NCBI RefSeq assembly: GCF_000143415.4
Contig: NW_003314347.1
Coordinates: 21,038 to 85,037 of the forward strand
Source: Selaginella moellendorffii
Lineage: Eukaryota; Streptophyta; Lycopodiopsida; Selaginellales; Selaginellaceae
Direction: 5' to 3'
Length of the DNA stretch: 64,000 nt
Part shown: positions 22,471 to 34,579 of the stretch, in pieces
How the letters are laid out: each line of letters begins with the position of its first letter
How positions within the stretch are numbered: position 1 is the stretch's first letter
Notes under the pieces: model-generated
Told to the model about the DNA's origin: nothing
Database searches by the model: none
The model's input: only the letters and a program-made list of their open reading frames with translations
Translations under genes and position numbers: made by a program

Positions 22471-22544
22471 TGCCAATGCAATGGTTGTGGGTGTCGCTTA
22501 GCGCTAGCAGCGGCAGCAGTCCATTGCGATGGTGTGCGGATTGC

Positions 22545-22680
22545 AGCCCCACCACCTTTGCCTCTACCAAAGAAATCTTTCTCATATCAGCTGGGACCTC
22601 CTTTGCCTCTACTGAAGAAATCTTTCTCATATCGGCTGGGACGTGGATCTTTCACGACGGTGTACGAGGGATCCATCTAA
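22545..22680 (+). repeat. Tandem repeat carrying a kinase glycine-loop-like sequence
   Basis: A ~54-bp unit (CCTTTGCCTCTACYRAAGAAATC..CTCATATCRGCTGGGAC) is repeated twice. In one frame it ends RLGRGSFTTVYEGSI and then a stop, close to a protein-kinase glycine-rich loop (GxGxxGxVY) with Thr at the third Gly. Nothing else of a kinase domain follows, so this is a duplicated fragment. Confidence 0.5.
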
Positions 22681-22699
22681 TAATTTTCGTTCTTGTTCA

Positions 22700-24560
22700 C
22701 GTTCTATTCTTGTGCTAAAATAAAATTCTCTCTTCTCTGATTTATCTTTCAAGAAACATTTTCATTCAAAACACGTGGGGAGCGGCTTCGCATCTGATGC
22801 GAGATATCGTAGTCTCACCTTCCCCTTGGTGGCACTGGAGCTTGCCTTGCTGCTCTTGCTCTTGTTGGTTGGCTTGGTGACCTTGGTGATCTCTCTTCAC
22901 TCTTTTCTCTCCTCCTTTTTCTTGGTTGGAGTTGATGGTCCATCCACCGGCCTCTCTCCTGGATTGCTTGCCTTGGTTCGGAGATTACCATGTTATCCAT
23001 CCACCACCCCCTTGCCACGATCTCCTGCAATCTCGACACTGCGTGAAAGATGTGTCAGACTTGCTGCAGCAGCAATAAACGTGATAAAGCAAGAGTAGTT
23101 ACCTTGGCCTCCAGTCGTGGCAACGGTGCTTCCGCCTCCATGGTCGCCACACTCCACCAGACAAAGTCCTGGAAGGACGAGTACAGCTCCATGGAGTCAG
23201 TGCCAATGAATGGCACTAGGCACCCCCTCCTCTTTGTCTGTAAACGACACATGAACACAACATGAAAGCTGTTTCTCCCTTCTCCAGTGTCTCCAATCAT
23301 GATAGCTGTAGCAAAATGTAGGTAAGTGCAAGACGATTTGTCAGAGAAAGACAAACCTGTATTTGCGAAGTGCAAGGTGGCAGAAGACTAGACAAATTAC
23401 TTGCACTTTGGGACCAAATATAACTATAAAAGCAAGAAAAAAAATTAATCAAAAAAGGATTAACAAGGAAATCATATATTGTCAACATTGCCTTGGGTGG
23501 GTCTAAATTTTTCATCTCGCACAACCTAAATGCATTGACGTAGTCTTTCAATGGCTACAGCTGCAAAAGAAAAAGAAATAGAAAAAATAAGAAAGCAGTA
23601 GAAACATTAACCATACTTACAAAGACATGACAAGTTGAGGTCTCAAACATTGACTAGCTTAAAATAGTGTCAATAGTAGTTGTCTTAGAGTAACTGCTAC
23701 TAAATTTTATCGCTCTTGGATAAAAATCGTGATGTCCAAGACTCATGTTGCTCCACAAAAGCATCAAACACACGAACTAGTGCCACGACATCCTCAGATT
23801 CCGGGCCACCAGTACCACTACTTGGTCGTAAACAAGATTGCCATGGTTGCACATTCCAAAAACTCTAAAGATCCTCCTCTCCCTTGTTGACTTTGTGTTG
23901 ACTGAAAAATGCATCTAAGTCATATATTACAGTCTCCTAGAGAATTCTGTAGATTCAGACCCAGTTGTCAAATTATAAAGCAGCCAACTCTACAAATGCC
24001 GCCCATAATTCCTCTGGTTTTGCAGCCACACTACTACTAATAAGAACCAACGACTCCAAACAAGTTTGTAGTCGGCGTCTTCATCTGTCTATATAACATG
24101 TAGAATCATGGAGCCAGTGCAGATTGTATTGGCTATGCTTGAACACCTGGTTATATTAACAATTCTTCATGTTGTGTACATCAGCTTTTGGATGCTAAGA
24201 AGTGAATCGATGCGCATTCCACAATGATCACAGAAAATTCTCCAAATGTCTTTCCATGGGGAAACTTTCTTGTGGATGATGTCGTGCAAATGTTGAGGAC
24301 GTCCTGGCAAATTTGACCAATGTGAGCGTTTAAGAAGCAGGTTTACGGATTACGCATTGACTATTCACTACATGCCTAGTTAAAACAGTGGTACTGCTAC
24401 GTATTGCTCGGAGGAAAAACTTGGATGACAATGCTACTGCTCTGCAAACGCTGTCACGTCGACCATCCTGTCAGTCACAAACGGTTCCACACTCTTCTTT
24501 TCCAGAGCTGGACAACGACCACACATGGCACCACTTGCATCCAAATATAATATTTTACTC
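22700..24560. other. No supported gene
   Basis: The region holds only short frames. A minus-strand stretch at about 23055-23260 (FIGTDSMELYSSFQDFVWWSVATME) is protein-like and could be a displaced exon, but no splice-consistent neighbours were found. 23300-24560 is AT-rich with nothing recognised. Confidence 0.4.
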
Positions 24561-24574
24561 TATATAATAATTAA

Positions 24575-24720
24575 ACCATAGATCTGACTCTCATTTTGCT
24601 ATTAGCTTATCTGGCCTAACGTAAAATTGACTAGGAATATATAGTACCATAGATCTGACTCTCATTTTGCTATTAGTTTATCTGGCCTAACGTAAAATTG
24701 ACCAGGAATATATAGTACCA
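24575..24720. repeat. 71-bp tandem repeat, two units
   Basis: Units start at 24575 and 24646 with ACCATAGATCTGACTCTC and differ at only a few positions. The sequence is non-coding. Confidence 0.9.
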
Positions 24721-24886
24721 GGGTGGTACGTTTTTAAACTTGTTTTATACCATACGGATGGAGTTAAAAGTAAACAACTATGCTACACTACTACTAGCTG
24801 ATTGCCCTCAATTAATACAAGCCCATCAACATCACGTGTTTAATTTCTTGTTTCTTGGAAGCTTCCAATAAAATATTCTAGCCTAT

Positions 24887-26130
24887 CTAAAGAATATGTG
24901 TGTTTTTTTTCTCCCAAAACATTTGATTCTCTTCATCCACAAGCTTGACATTTAGTATGCCTTGAGGAAGAAGTACTCCTACAAAATTATCAGTCCTGCC
25001 TTCTCCAAAATGGAATACCAATTTTTGGTATACCAATCCAAACTCGCAGCATTGTACAAGCAGCTGATGCATTGCTTAAATCGGTATCCTCAAACCACTG
25101 GTGTGCTAGACCAAGTTCCAGAACACCACACAGCCCAGTGTAATTTGTTTCGGCACAATTGCGCAAAAAGTGGCTTTCTGCGAATCCTTCCCTGTGTAGC
25201 TTCCAGTTTTGATAGCAGGGCACCTTCTCGAGGTGGGCAGGGAGCGATGGCGCTGTTAGATTCGACCGTCCTCTCCAGCGTTTGCTCCTGAATTGCAATG
25301 GCCTCTTCTGTTCGCCCCGCCATCGCGAGTGCCCAGACGAGCGAGAGCGTGTCAATTCACGCAACCGGCAAGCGCGATCGTGGCGGCCCAGCTGCATGTA
25401 GGCCACAAGAGCGTCACTGAGAACTTCACGGCGTCTCTCACCGGCGCCGATTCAAATGCGATGTAAAGATCTCCTCGTTTGGCATTTGCAGCGATTGTCA
25501 AAGTCGTAGAACAAACGTCTCTCATGGGCATCTCTTCCAGCACACGAGGAGTTCTTTCGCTAAAAACAGCGACTGCGTGTGCCTCTAGAAAACTGTTCTA
25601 GGAGGTCACATCCCACTCCGGCATAGAATCAAACGCAAACTTTGTACTTTCTACATCTCCACTTTCGGCATAAGTCGCAAGCACAGAGTTCCAAGCTACT
25701 AGATCTCTGCAGGGCATTAGACTAAACATTGGTATTGCTTGTCCTACTTCATTGTTCCTTTTGTAATAGGCAAACATGGAATTCTAATAGACAATGTCAG
25801 GATCAAGAAAGATCATCAAACAATGCTTTTGTTTTGGCCAAATGCCCACTTTTGGCACGATGCATTCCAGGCTACGGTATTTGCCACGGGGCTCCTCCGC
25901 CCACTCAAGATTGCCGTGGCTCACATGCACAACCAGCAAGGTTGTCCATTTGGATTGACAATGCTGTAGAACACCTCGACAAGGCTCCCACATTTGCTGT
26001 ACATGTCCAGCAGATTTGCAAGGGACATGCTGCCGCTGCCCAGCACTGGAGCATGGAGTTCCTGGAAATCCACGTCAAGGGCCGCCAGTATCAAAAATGA
26101 TTGCCATGGTTGCGCATTCGGAGATCTTCC
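24887..26130 (-). pseudogene. PPR-protein pseudogene
   Basis: Minus-strand fragments in changing frames resemble plant PPR proteins (organelle RNA-binding, 35-residue helical repeats): about 25720-25560 (MPCRDLVAWNSVLATYAESGD then MPEWDV), 25543-25352 (LEEMPMRDV..ANAKRGD), 25406-25290 (MQLGRHDRA) and 25993-25784 (VHVSHGNLEWAEE). Stops and frameshifts separate them. 25780-26130 is duplicated in diverged form at 31840-32170. Confidence 0.65.
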
Positions 26131-26468
26131 ACTGTTTCAGCCTTCCCTGGGATCTTTTTCCTTTAAGCGTTGTTTATGTTAATTCTGTGAGAATCTACTT
26201 TAATAATAATAATGTTTATTTGGAGTTAAATTAAAATGTTCTTCTTCTTCTTTTTCCTCATTGAATTTGTTGTTATCTATTTTATTCCATGGGAACGAAT
26301 AGAAGAAATTTATGGAAGGCTTGAGACCTCCGGTTTATTATTCCTAGAAACTCCACAACACGAAAGGCTGCTGATCATGCGTTTTTCCATTAGGATCTGC
26401 CTCCCAAACACAGTGCATGGTGAGATATAGCTCCTCACAACAAAGGCAAATTTTCAGCCGCAAACTAC

Positions 26469-26705
26469 TTGGCTATAGCCAGGAAGTGGCTGCGACATCA
26501 AAAGGTTTTATGGCGCAACCATGGATACAACATCCCAGATGGTCCTCCCAACGACGCTGAAGAGAACGAAGACGGAGCAAATGTCGAGGAGAATGCTCGC
26601 AGATGCCCAAAATGCAATGCAATTGACGAGAACAATCCAAATACACCACTCAAAGTCAAGTACTACTTTGAGTGTGGTTGGAAGATGCCCACAGAAGAAG
26701 ACTAG
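26469..26705 (+). CDS. Hypothetical ORF/exon with a Cys pair
   Basis: 78 codons ending at TAG 26703-26705, preceded in frame by ANYL. Features: RKWLRHQKVLWRNHGYN, an acidic middle (DAEENEDGANVEENARR), then CPKC and, about 25 residues on, a single Cys. The composition is protein-like and could be the last exon of a small gene or captured fragment. No family recognised and no upstream exons fixed. Confidence 0.35.
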   Translation: MAIARKWLRHQKVLWRNHGYNIPDGPPNDAEENEDGANVEENARRCPKCNAIDENNPNTPLKVKYYFECGWKMPTEED

Positions 26706-26886
26706 CTCACTTGTCTTTTTATTGTCGAGTGGTTTTGTTTCTTTCACTTGTCTTTTTATTGTCAAGTGGTTTTGTCTCTTTCAATTCCAGCAATTCTTCT
26801 TGTTTTTCCTCTCAATCTCTGACTACATCAGTCTCCTTGCCTCCATCGCGGGCATCCAAGGCCGGGCTTGCAATCTCTGTTGCAGC

Positions 26887-27795
26887 ATGGCGGCCCAGGA
26901 GAAGATGCACAGATCGATCGGCGGCCTCCCCCTCTGGCGATGGTTAGTATTTCCAGCGAATGGCTCTTCCCAAAGCGAGCGGAAAGGTCTCCCTGTGGAA
27001 CATGATCATCGCCGCTAGTGTTGATGTGACTGGATCGTTGCATAAACTTTTCTCTTCTGTATGTGATGTAGGGAGGCATGGAACGACAAGTTTTGGTGGA
27101 GAACGATGCTGAAGCTGCAAGGCTTGCTGATTCCTCTCGGGCCAACGTGAAAGAGATTCTTCCACTTGAATCGCGACTTATCTCGATTGACAGCCGAGAT
27201 GGTTTCCATTGAAACTCAGAAGAGAGAGGCTGGGGATTTGATCCAAGCGATAAGGCGTGGCCTTGAAAGCTGTGTGGTAATCGTTGGGCGAGGCTGAATC
27301 TCTATCCGACGTTTGTGCAGGCGAAGCAAAGAGATACTCAAAGCCTTCTTTTCAGTAAAGAGTTTTGCCTTCGTGACTTGAGGAGTCAGGCTGAGCAGGC
27401 TGCAAGAGGAGCCATGCCAAACATTGGAGAGCTCAAAGGCGATATAATCGTTAAGTTACAGGAGAATTCATCCGTCCAAGATATCTGACTTCGCAAAGTT
27501 TCCAGGCTACGGAAGCTGAAGCGCGGAAACTGGAACGGGAGATTGAAGAACTCCGAGCCAAACATGCCGATGCCCAAGCCAGGAAAGAGCTTTCCTTATC
27601 TCGGGCTTGATTCTTTTGAAGGTAGCTTACAAATTCTTTTCCATCTCGTGTGTGAAAAAATGTTTTTTTTTTCCCTCAGATTCAGCTAGACATGATGCAG
27701 AAGCTCTCGAAAATTCTGCGTCTGAGCTCCGAGCTTTGCAGGACAAAGCAGTAGAAGTTTCTCAAGTAAGAACTGAAAAGATTAATACTTTGTAA
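26887..27795 (+). pseudogene. Coiled-coil gene, partly degenerate
   Basis: The opening ATG gives MAAQEKMHRSIGGLPLWRW up to a possible donor at 26943. Further exon-like stretches are 27080-27270 (ERQVLVENDAEAARLADSS, then in a shifted frame LTAEMVSIETQKREAGDLI), 27320-27485 (AKQRDTQSLLF..RSQAEQAARGA), 27505-27606 (EAEARKLEREIEELRAKHAD) and 27680-27770 (ARHDAEALENSASELRAL). Heptad-like Leu/Ala/Glu spacing suggests a coiled coil. The shift near 27175 and the stop at 27487 need unusual splicing or mean it is broken. Product unknown. Confidence 0.4.
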
Positions 27796-27799
27796 CTTG

Positions 27800-29142
27800 T
27801 TGTTTTTTTAACGTCAAATTTAATCCATACCTGCGAACATCGTACAAACTTCTCTTGCATCTCCACGGCATGTTGCTCCAAACACCGCTTTCTAATTCGT
27901 GCTTCGTTCAGAAAAGTTTCCTTATTCTCAATACCTCCTTTCAGCTCCTTTTCCTCAACGGAAATCTGTAAGAAAACATAAAATATGTTAAACTAGAAAT
28001 GAAAGCAGTGACACAGTGATGATGTGGGTTCGCAATCTTTCTGCTCGTGAAATATTCCATAACCACTATGACTACGTCTCGAATGAGTGTCATCGAGACT
28101 ACAGTCAAGATAGTTCGTTTCCAGGTTGGAGATGACTCTGACGAGCTTCTTGCGCAGCTCCAGGAGAGCTAGAATGATCTCGAAGGGAGTGGGGTTGTCT
28201 ACTCTCTCGAAGGCAAAGAAAGTCTTGGCTCTTTGCGATTGCTTCCAAGATGAAGTCTTTGAGGCTGTCATAGCTAGCGTGAGGATCACTGCTAGTTCTT
28301 TCATCCATGCGGAGGGATTGCTCAGGTCTGAGCTGACACGGAGGCCAATTCAAGCTCAGTCGCAGCGAGCACCAAGGTGCCGGTCAATGCTTGTCTAGCT
28401 ACAAGGCAAGCCAAAGACCAGCACTTTGAACAGCGCGCGTTTTGGCTCGAGGTAGAGGGCAGTGATCAGGAGCTCGTGGTAGAGGGCGAGGCCGTGGATT
28501 TGCACACATGCCATTCCCTCAAGCAGGTACATCCACTCAACTGGCTACAGGAAAGAAAGGACCGAAAGGAGGGACACCATAGCAAGTGGTTTGAGCGGAT
28601 GGGTCAGGGCAAGTAGCAGCAAATGCCAATGTCCAGTGGTGCGAATCTCCTCATGAGAACATGCACAGCAAAATGGGGGAGCCTGGTCGAGGTCGCGACC
28701 ACAAACGTTTTCCTCCTGGACGATCTTGCTAATTGCGTATGCCGTCTCTATCGACTGGAGGTTGATGCCCGTAGCTTTTGCATTGGTCACAGTACATGAG
28801 AAAGAATTTGTTTGAAAGAATTTGTTCGGACAAACATCAAAGCCGATGTGAGGAGAGGAGGCAATGGCTCAAGTACTCGAACATGTTCCACAGAAAGTTC
28901 CTACAGAAGAGAGGAGACGCAAAGACAAGTTTAACAAAGAGAAAACTTCTCAGTCAAGCAGGACTGGAAGAAATTGACTGCCGAGTTTACACAAAAAGCC
29001 CGTATTAAACATGACTAATTAAATCGATTGAAACCTGATTTGTAAGCTTTAGGGTTTTGTGTGTTAGGAATCCACGTTCAGTTGCACTAGACGGCTGCAA
29101 GAAATCACCTTCCATTAGATCGCCGCTGTGGAGCTCGACGCA
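27800..29142. other. Ambiguous coding-like region
   Basis: On the minus strand 28304-28090 reads KTFFAFERVDNPTPFEIILA followed by LLELRKKLVRVISNLE and a possible donor, which looks like a genuine helical exon. 28790-28600 (INLQSIETAYAISKIVQEEN) is similar in style. Overlapping plus-strand frames are equally open, so neither strand is firmly assigned. No family recognised. Confidence 0.3.
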
Positions 29143-31564
29143 ATGCCACCCGACGACCCAGCGGCGGCTGGGGCATGGGTTGCTTTTGATCCTGAGGCGA
29201 CAATCGGTGCCAAGCCGATGATCGATGCCGAGGCAGTGATTGCTGATGTGGAGTAAGTAATGCATGGATTGATCTCCTAGAATTCCAATTCCAATTTCTC
29301 TTCGTATGCGCAGTACCAATGTTGACTGGACGAGAGCTTGGGTGCGGAGTGACGGTAGAGCTCCGTTTGAAGAACGAGAGCTGTTTATCTATCCAAGGCA
29401 AGTCTTGTGTGTAAAATTTTGGTTCTTTCCTCCTCAATGGTCTAGTATGTGCACAGGGCAAGGGGCACTCTCTTTGCCAGGAAAGGAAGCAGTCGAGTGT
29501 GGGCGAGCGTGAGCACTCACACACAGCTCACCGTTCGAGTTGAGGTCGAGTCTGACTGTCGTCTTCCAAAATTTCGACCGGCATATCAACTTGTCAACGA
29601 CGTGAAAAGCATCATCGAGTTATATTTCTCAAGGCAAGCTGTTTTCTCAAAGGGGCTGCAAATTCACATCAAGATCCATGATTATGAAGGGTATGTGTCT
29701 CTTTGGATGCATAATCTTCATCCTCGTGCCTCTGTGGTTTTTGGTTTTTTTTTTTGGAATTTCAGGAGTGTCATTGATGTTTCTTTACTTGCTGCTATAG
29801 CTGCTCTTTTATCCTTGGGAGATCAACGTCTTACTGAGACAGTGAGTCCACAACAGTTTTCTAGAGTTGATTTAGATTGAGCATTGATTTTCAGATCATA
29901 CATGATGTCCCAGTTGCCATTACTTTCGGATTTTTTACCTATGGAGGGCCAGTTGTAAGCTATTTCATTTTTCTTTTCTTTTGTTCTACTTGATTGTGAT
30001 GTATTTCTATGTTCTACTTACAGGTAGTAGATCCAAGTAGACGCGAAGAAGCTCTCATAACAGGGTCTTTGACACTGATTGTGACACAAGCCGGAAAACT
30101 CCTTTTCCGGAAGAAAGAAGGGGTGGTGAAGTGGAGCGAACTACTTTGGCCTGTTTTACAGTCCAGGGTTGCGGATGTTTCACTTCTGAAAGAATGGGTA
30201 TGTTTTTCAGCTTTTTGTTCTTTCTGATGATCAAAGACTATATGTTTTTGTAGGTTGAGAGGCAGGAAAGTCTCCAGAACTTCTACAAGACCAAGGAAAA
30301 GCCTTTTGCAGGGTTCATAGGCGTACAGAAAACCTGGTATGGTTCATTTCATCATTTTCAAATGAAACTGAATGGCAGTCTTGGAATCAGGAAATACACG
30401 CCCAAGAGATTGACCACACCTCGTACCAAAAGGTTGGATCTATTCGCTCAACACTCAAAAGTTACTCGACTGATTGGAATTTTTTTTTTCCTTTCCAGCC
30501 ATATCAGCCTGGGTATAGCAGCTCGACAACTTCCTCTTCCACTCCCTTATTGGGCGCGTGAGCGCAATGAGTCGGCTGGTGAACATGTGTCCATTCGAAG
30601 GATTGATGCCCTCGCACTCCGTCGTCTCCAGCTGGAACAGCGTAAGTAAACTTTGTTTTCGTTTTGTTTCTTAACACATTGGGAACTAATTCTAGGACGA
30701 AGGGTGAGAGGTAGTTCTAAACTACTGAAAATTACAATATGCTTTTCCAATGGGAGAACTCCAGCTGGTGGACAAACGAGCCTGGGTTTTGAGTTTGCCC
30801 ACCTGCTGGTGAGTCGTGGTATTAGTTATGGATAGATTATTTCTGATATTTTAATCATAGGGTGCTTTCATTGAGAGAGATTACGTGGGGGACGCGTTAG
30901 TGACATCAAGGTCACTTGTAGGGGACCTAGTCTGTTCATGGGCACCCCTTCGGCCAAAAAAAGAACACCCCTGGGATTTCTTACGACGTTTTGAGACAAC
31001 AATGAGAGAACACTATCCGAAAGAAAGCATTTTTCAGAGCTTAACCGACGCAAAACATTGGTTGAAAAAAGAGGAGAAGTCTATGAGGGTAAACATCGAT
31101 ACATTCAGGCTATTCTATTCTGTACTCCTTTCTTTTTCTTTTTCGGTTAACAGAAGGTACTTGAGAAAAGCAAGCGGACTTCAAAGCCAGGAGATGACTT
31201 GCCTTTTGAGCTGTGCACACGGGATGTAACAGTTATTGGCTGTTACATCCCTTTTGTCATGGAGGAGCCAAAAGGATATGATCCCCCAGGAGAATGGGGA
31301 ACTGAGGAGGAGGTTTGGTTTCTTTGTTTGTAACATAAAGCTAACACGTGAAATTTGCAGGAAGATAAGAGGGAGAAGGAACTACTAGCTTTGATGTTTT
31401 ATCCAAAGCTAAAAGATGAAATTTTGACGACGATGCTGGAGCCTGGTTTGAAGTTGTTTGAAGTTCACTTTGGCCAGAAGATTGGGAACGGCTGGACTTG
31501 TTTCTACAAGAGGCGAGACACCCTGAACTGGGAGAAGAAGAAACACAATGTTTGCAGTGTGTGA
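29143..31564 (+). CDS. RNase PH-fold protein, RRP45-like, with unknown C-terminal half
   Basis: Exons: 29143-29252, 29314-29397, 29457-29700, 29766-29841, 29895-29954, 30024-30197, 30254-30336, 30379-30431, 30499-30641, 30696-30808, 30861-31088, 31154-31312, 31361-31564 (about 576 residues). Junctions are phase-consistent; intron 2 uses a GC donor (GCAAGT). The N-terminal ~250 residues follow the exosome RRP45/EXOSC9 order: DGRAPFEERE, ARGTLFARKGSSRVWASV, DVSLLAAIAALLSL, TIIHDVPVAITFGFF, VVVDPSRREEAL. They lack the central SPMA-type motif, so the protein is diverged. From about residue 280 onward (LPLPYWARERNESAG to the end) I recognise nothing. Exons 8 and 9 have alternative acceptors, and reading through introns 7 and 8 is also open. 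Its role, if canonical, would be in the RNA exosome ring. Confidence 0.7.
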
Positions 31565-31779
31565 ATAATGATAAAAGCTAAACTACTTCTTATTTCTCTC
31601 TCGTTTTTATAAGAACCCTGGGTATGAAGATTATTCTAAGAAGATCACAATATGTTAATATGATATTTATTAAAGAAGAAATCTTCTCGCTCAAAAAAAG
31701 AAATGGAGAGATTTCTCTGCTCTATTAGTAGTGCATTTCCTCTTCGTCATCTTAGTCATTATCATCCCAGAATGCTAAT

Positions 31780-32190
31780 TGCGCACAAAGTGGCTCTCTA
31801 TTTGCACCACTAACTGTGAGAAGGAGTTCCACATCAGCGAGAAGGAAAAGAAGGAAAAAGAGGCAAACATGGGATTCCAAGAGACAATATCAGGAGCAAG
31901 AAGACCATCAAACATCGCTATTACTTTGGCCAAACGCCTGGTTTCGGCACAATGCATTAGGCTAAGGGGCTCCTCCGCCCGCTCAAGATTGCCATGGCTA
32001 GCATGCGCAACCAGCAAGATTGTCCAGGAGAAGACCATGAGGTAAGTGCTGTCCAGCACTGGAGCATGGAGTTCCTGGAAATCCGCAAGTACCAGAACTT
32101 GGTTGTGAAAGAGATTGCCATGGTTATGCATTGGAGATCCTCTACTATCTCGGGGGATAATGATTCCATAACTATCTTTTTCTCCATATT
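31780..32190 (-). pseudogene. PPR fragment, duplicate of 25780-26130
   Basis: The minus strand reads HASHGNLERAEE and LLAPDIVSWNPMFAS, typical of PPR repeats. The nucleotide sequence aligns with 25780-26130 (for example GGGGCTCCTCCGCCC, CACTGGAGCATGGAGTTCCT). It is only about two or three repeats long and has no intact reading frame. Confidence 0.65.
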
Positions 32191-32521
32191 AAGTTTAACA
32201 TGGTACTCAATTTAGACAAGAATATTCCCTGAGGAGGCATTCACTTGGGTCGTTTTTCCAGGCTGACTGAAATGTGAGCTCTATGTTGTCCACGAGAAGC
32301 AGTATGCGGTGGTGAGCTGGATGAAGCCTCTTGAAGTGATGAGCATCACTTGGCAACATCACAGCTTGAGGCATCGCTAGACAATTGGTACAGCTGCTTG
32401 AACAAGCTTGTCACAAGCAAGATATGCGGCTGGGTGCAGCTGTGTGTGATGCTGTTTGAGGATGTCAAGGACTCTGCAACTTTCTTGGCTGGATTGTCGA
32501 CTCCTAGTTGTGGTATTCCAA

Positions 32522-32740
32522 CAGAGAGCATGGAGCCAAACCCAACCCACAAGATTTTTTTATTTAGTAAGGCCCATGATCTTCAATCAAATCACAGAGA
32601 GAGCATTGAGCCAAATCCAACCCACAAGATTTTTTATCTAGAGAGGGCTGATCTCTAATCAAATCACAAGACACACCAAAGAGAGTAAGGAAGAGCCAAA
32701 TCCAGCCCACAAGATTTTTTATCTAATGAGGCCTACAATC
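32522..32740. repeat. Three tandem copies of a ~70-90-bp unit
   Basis: Each copy contains GAGCCAAAYCCARCCCACAAG followed by a T-run and ATCTA/ATTTAG, then AATCAAATCACA in the first two. Non-coding. Confidence 0.8.
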
Positions 32741-32749
32741 TTTGCTTGA

Positions 32750-34479
32750 GCATCTTGTGTAAAAGGATATAGATGTGTTGAAGAAGATATTGTGGGTTGT
32801 ACCATGATTTCTTTTTTAGCATCAAAATTAGTTCATATAAAACTTATGATCATTGTTACGCAAAATTTGGTTATAGGCTTCTTCAAGCTTTTGGTTCTTT
32901 GAGTTTTCATGTTCATTGTTTCATTTGTTAGAAGTTATTGAGGAAGGCATTTTAGCTCATTAGGTTTGATGTTAAAGTTGGCTTTTGCATTTAGCAATCA
33001 TTGGTGATGATTGACTATCATTTAGGATAGTTGATTATCCTTGTTAAAAAGTTTTGCTTGATTGTTATTAATATAGAATAAGTTGCTGTTATTTGGGATG
33101 GTGGATTCTGCATATCTCCTTTTGATGGGATAATTGATGATATTTCATGATGGTTAGTTATTCTTTTTAATGGCTTATGGTTTTTTGCAATACCATATAT
33201 TCTTTGTGGTTTGCTTTGAATTAGTCTCTTGGGTTTGAAACATCAGTAGGATGTTGCTAACGCTTGTTTGAGCAACTCTGGTTCCTTAGTATTGTTGATT
33301 GGAATTTATTCAGATTGGCTTTTGTGATAGTTAACATGAATGGGTGTTTGTTGGTTTTACCGCACATTCTATTCTATTAATTATTGCTCGAGTTAGTTCT
33401 GATAGATTGGGATGTTATTTCCTTTGGTGATACATTCGCGAGTATTGTGTTTATCAGTTAATGATACTTTGTGTTCTTTAAGTTATTTTTAATAAGTTGT
33501 TTGGCTTACTATTTACCATCTTCAGTAGTTAAGTTTCATCATTGCATTTCCTTGATGATATCCTTGTTATTGAATTTTGTTGGATGGTGATTCTTATGTT
33601 TAAGTTATCATTCAATAAACTAGTATTATAGTACAGGAACCACTAAGATCATCAGAATTGGTACGTGGAACATTTGTGTTCTAATTTAAGATTTATTCAC
33701 TGATAATTAAGTCTCTAAGATATCATTGTCTCTGACTTTGATATTGTCCATTTATTGATTTTTCAGTTTGGGCCAATATAGGCAAATTAGCTTTGGCATT
33801 TCGTGTGTATGGTGAAATATATAGTCATAGGGTAGCTACTGTCGATTGGTCACATAACTCGCCTCTCTATCGATGTTCCTTATTCCGTTCAAAAGGGTGT
33901 GACCGTGTAAACAACTTTAACTGCCTATTTACAATAGTCTATCTAAACCTTACTAACAGGTTTGGTTTTTTTGCTCATGAGGGTTGGGGCCTTTGGCTTC
34001 TCTCTCTATGTCCCTGCAGGCAGGGGCATATCACACTTTTGTAAGCTGGGTGACAACCAAAGCAGCAAGGGTGGATAACTCCGTTGGTCATTTCCTTGTC
34101 AGCGACGGCCGGAAGGTGTCTGAGTGGGTAGCGCATCTGCATTAGACAAAGAGGTTGCCTCTTAACTCATTTAAGTTGGTGCATTTCTCGTGTGATCATC
34201 ATGAACTTTTTCTGGAGTTGTTTCGTTGGCGGTGGTCTAAACTCGAATATACATCAACGAGGACGTCGATCTTCCCTAGGGGGGGAGAGTGTCGTGAATG
34301 TAGCTTCGGGTATCGAAAGTTATCTGTTGGCCAGTCCTTACAGACATTTTTTCCTTACTGCCATGATGCAAGAGGTTGGTATTATTGATTCCCTTTATCA
34401 GCCCCTCTTGTTCAAGTGTTAGTAAATTGGGCTTAGCACTTGTACTTAGCCAAATGGACATAAGGTAGGAACTCCTATG
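32750..34479. other. AT-rich region, no supported gene
   Basis: T-rich plus strand with only short frames up to the assembly gap. Nothing recognised; possibly an old LTR-element interior. Confidence 0.5.
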
Positions 34480-34579
34480 NNNNNNNNNNNNNNNNNNNNN
34501 NNNNNNNNNNNNNNNNNNNNNNNNNNNNNNNNNNNNNNNNNNNNNNNNNNNNNNNNNNNNNNNNNNNNNNNNNNNNNNN
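34480..34579. other. Assembly gap (100 N)
   Basis: Exactly 100 N, the usual placeholder for a gap of unknown size. A run of 21 G follows at 34724-34744, and 34681-34722 is repeated at 34981-35022, so the local assembly is doubtful. Confidence 0.99.

Noticed and set aside
34107-34170. tRNA-like stretch (GTGTCTGAGTGGGTAGCGC..GAGGTTGCCTC)
   Set aside because: The resemblance to an A box is partial, no cloverleaf can be drawn, and the B box is poor. It may be chance or a very old SINE.
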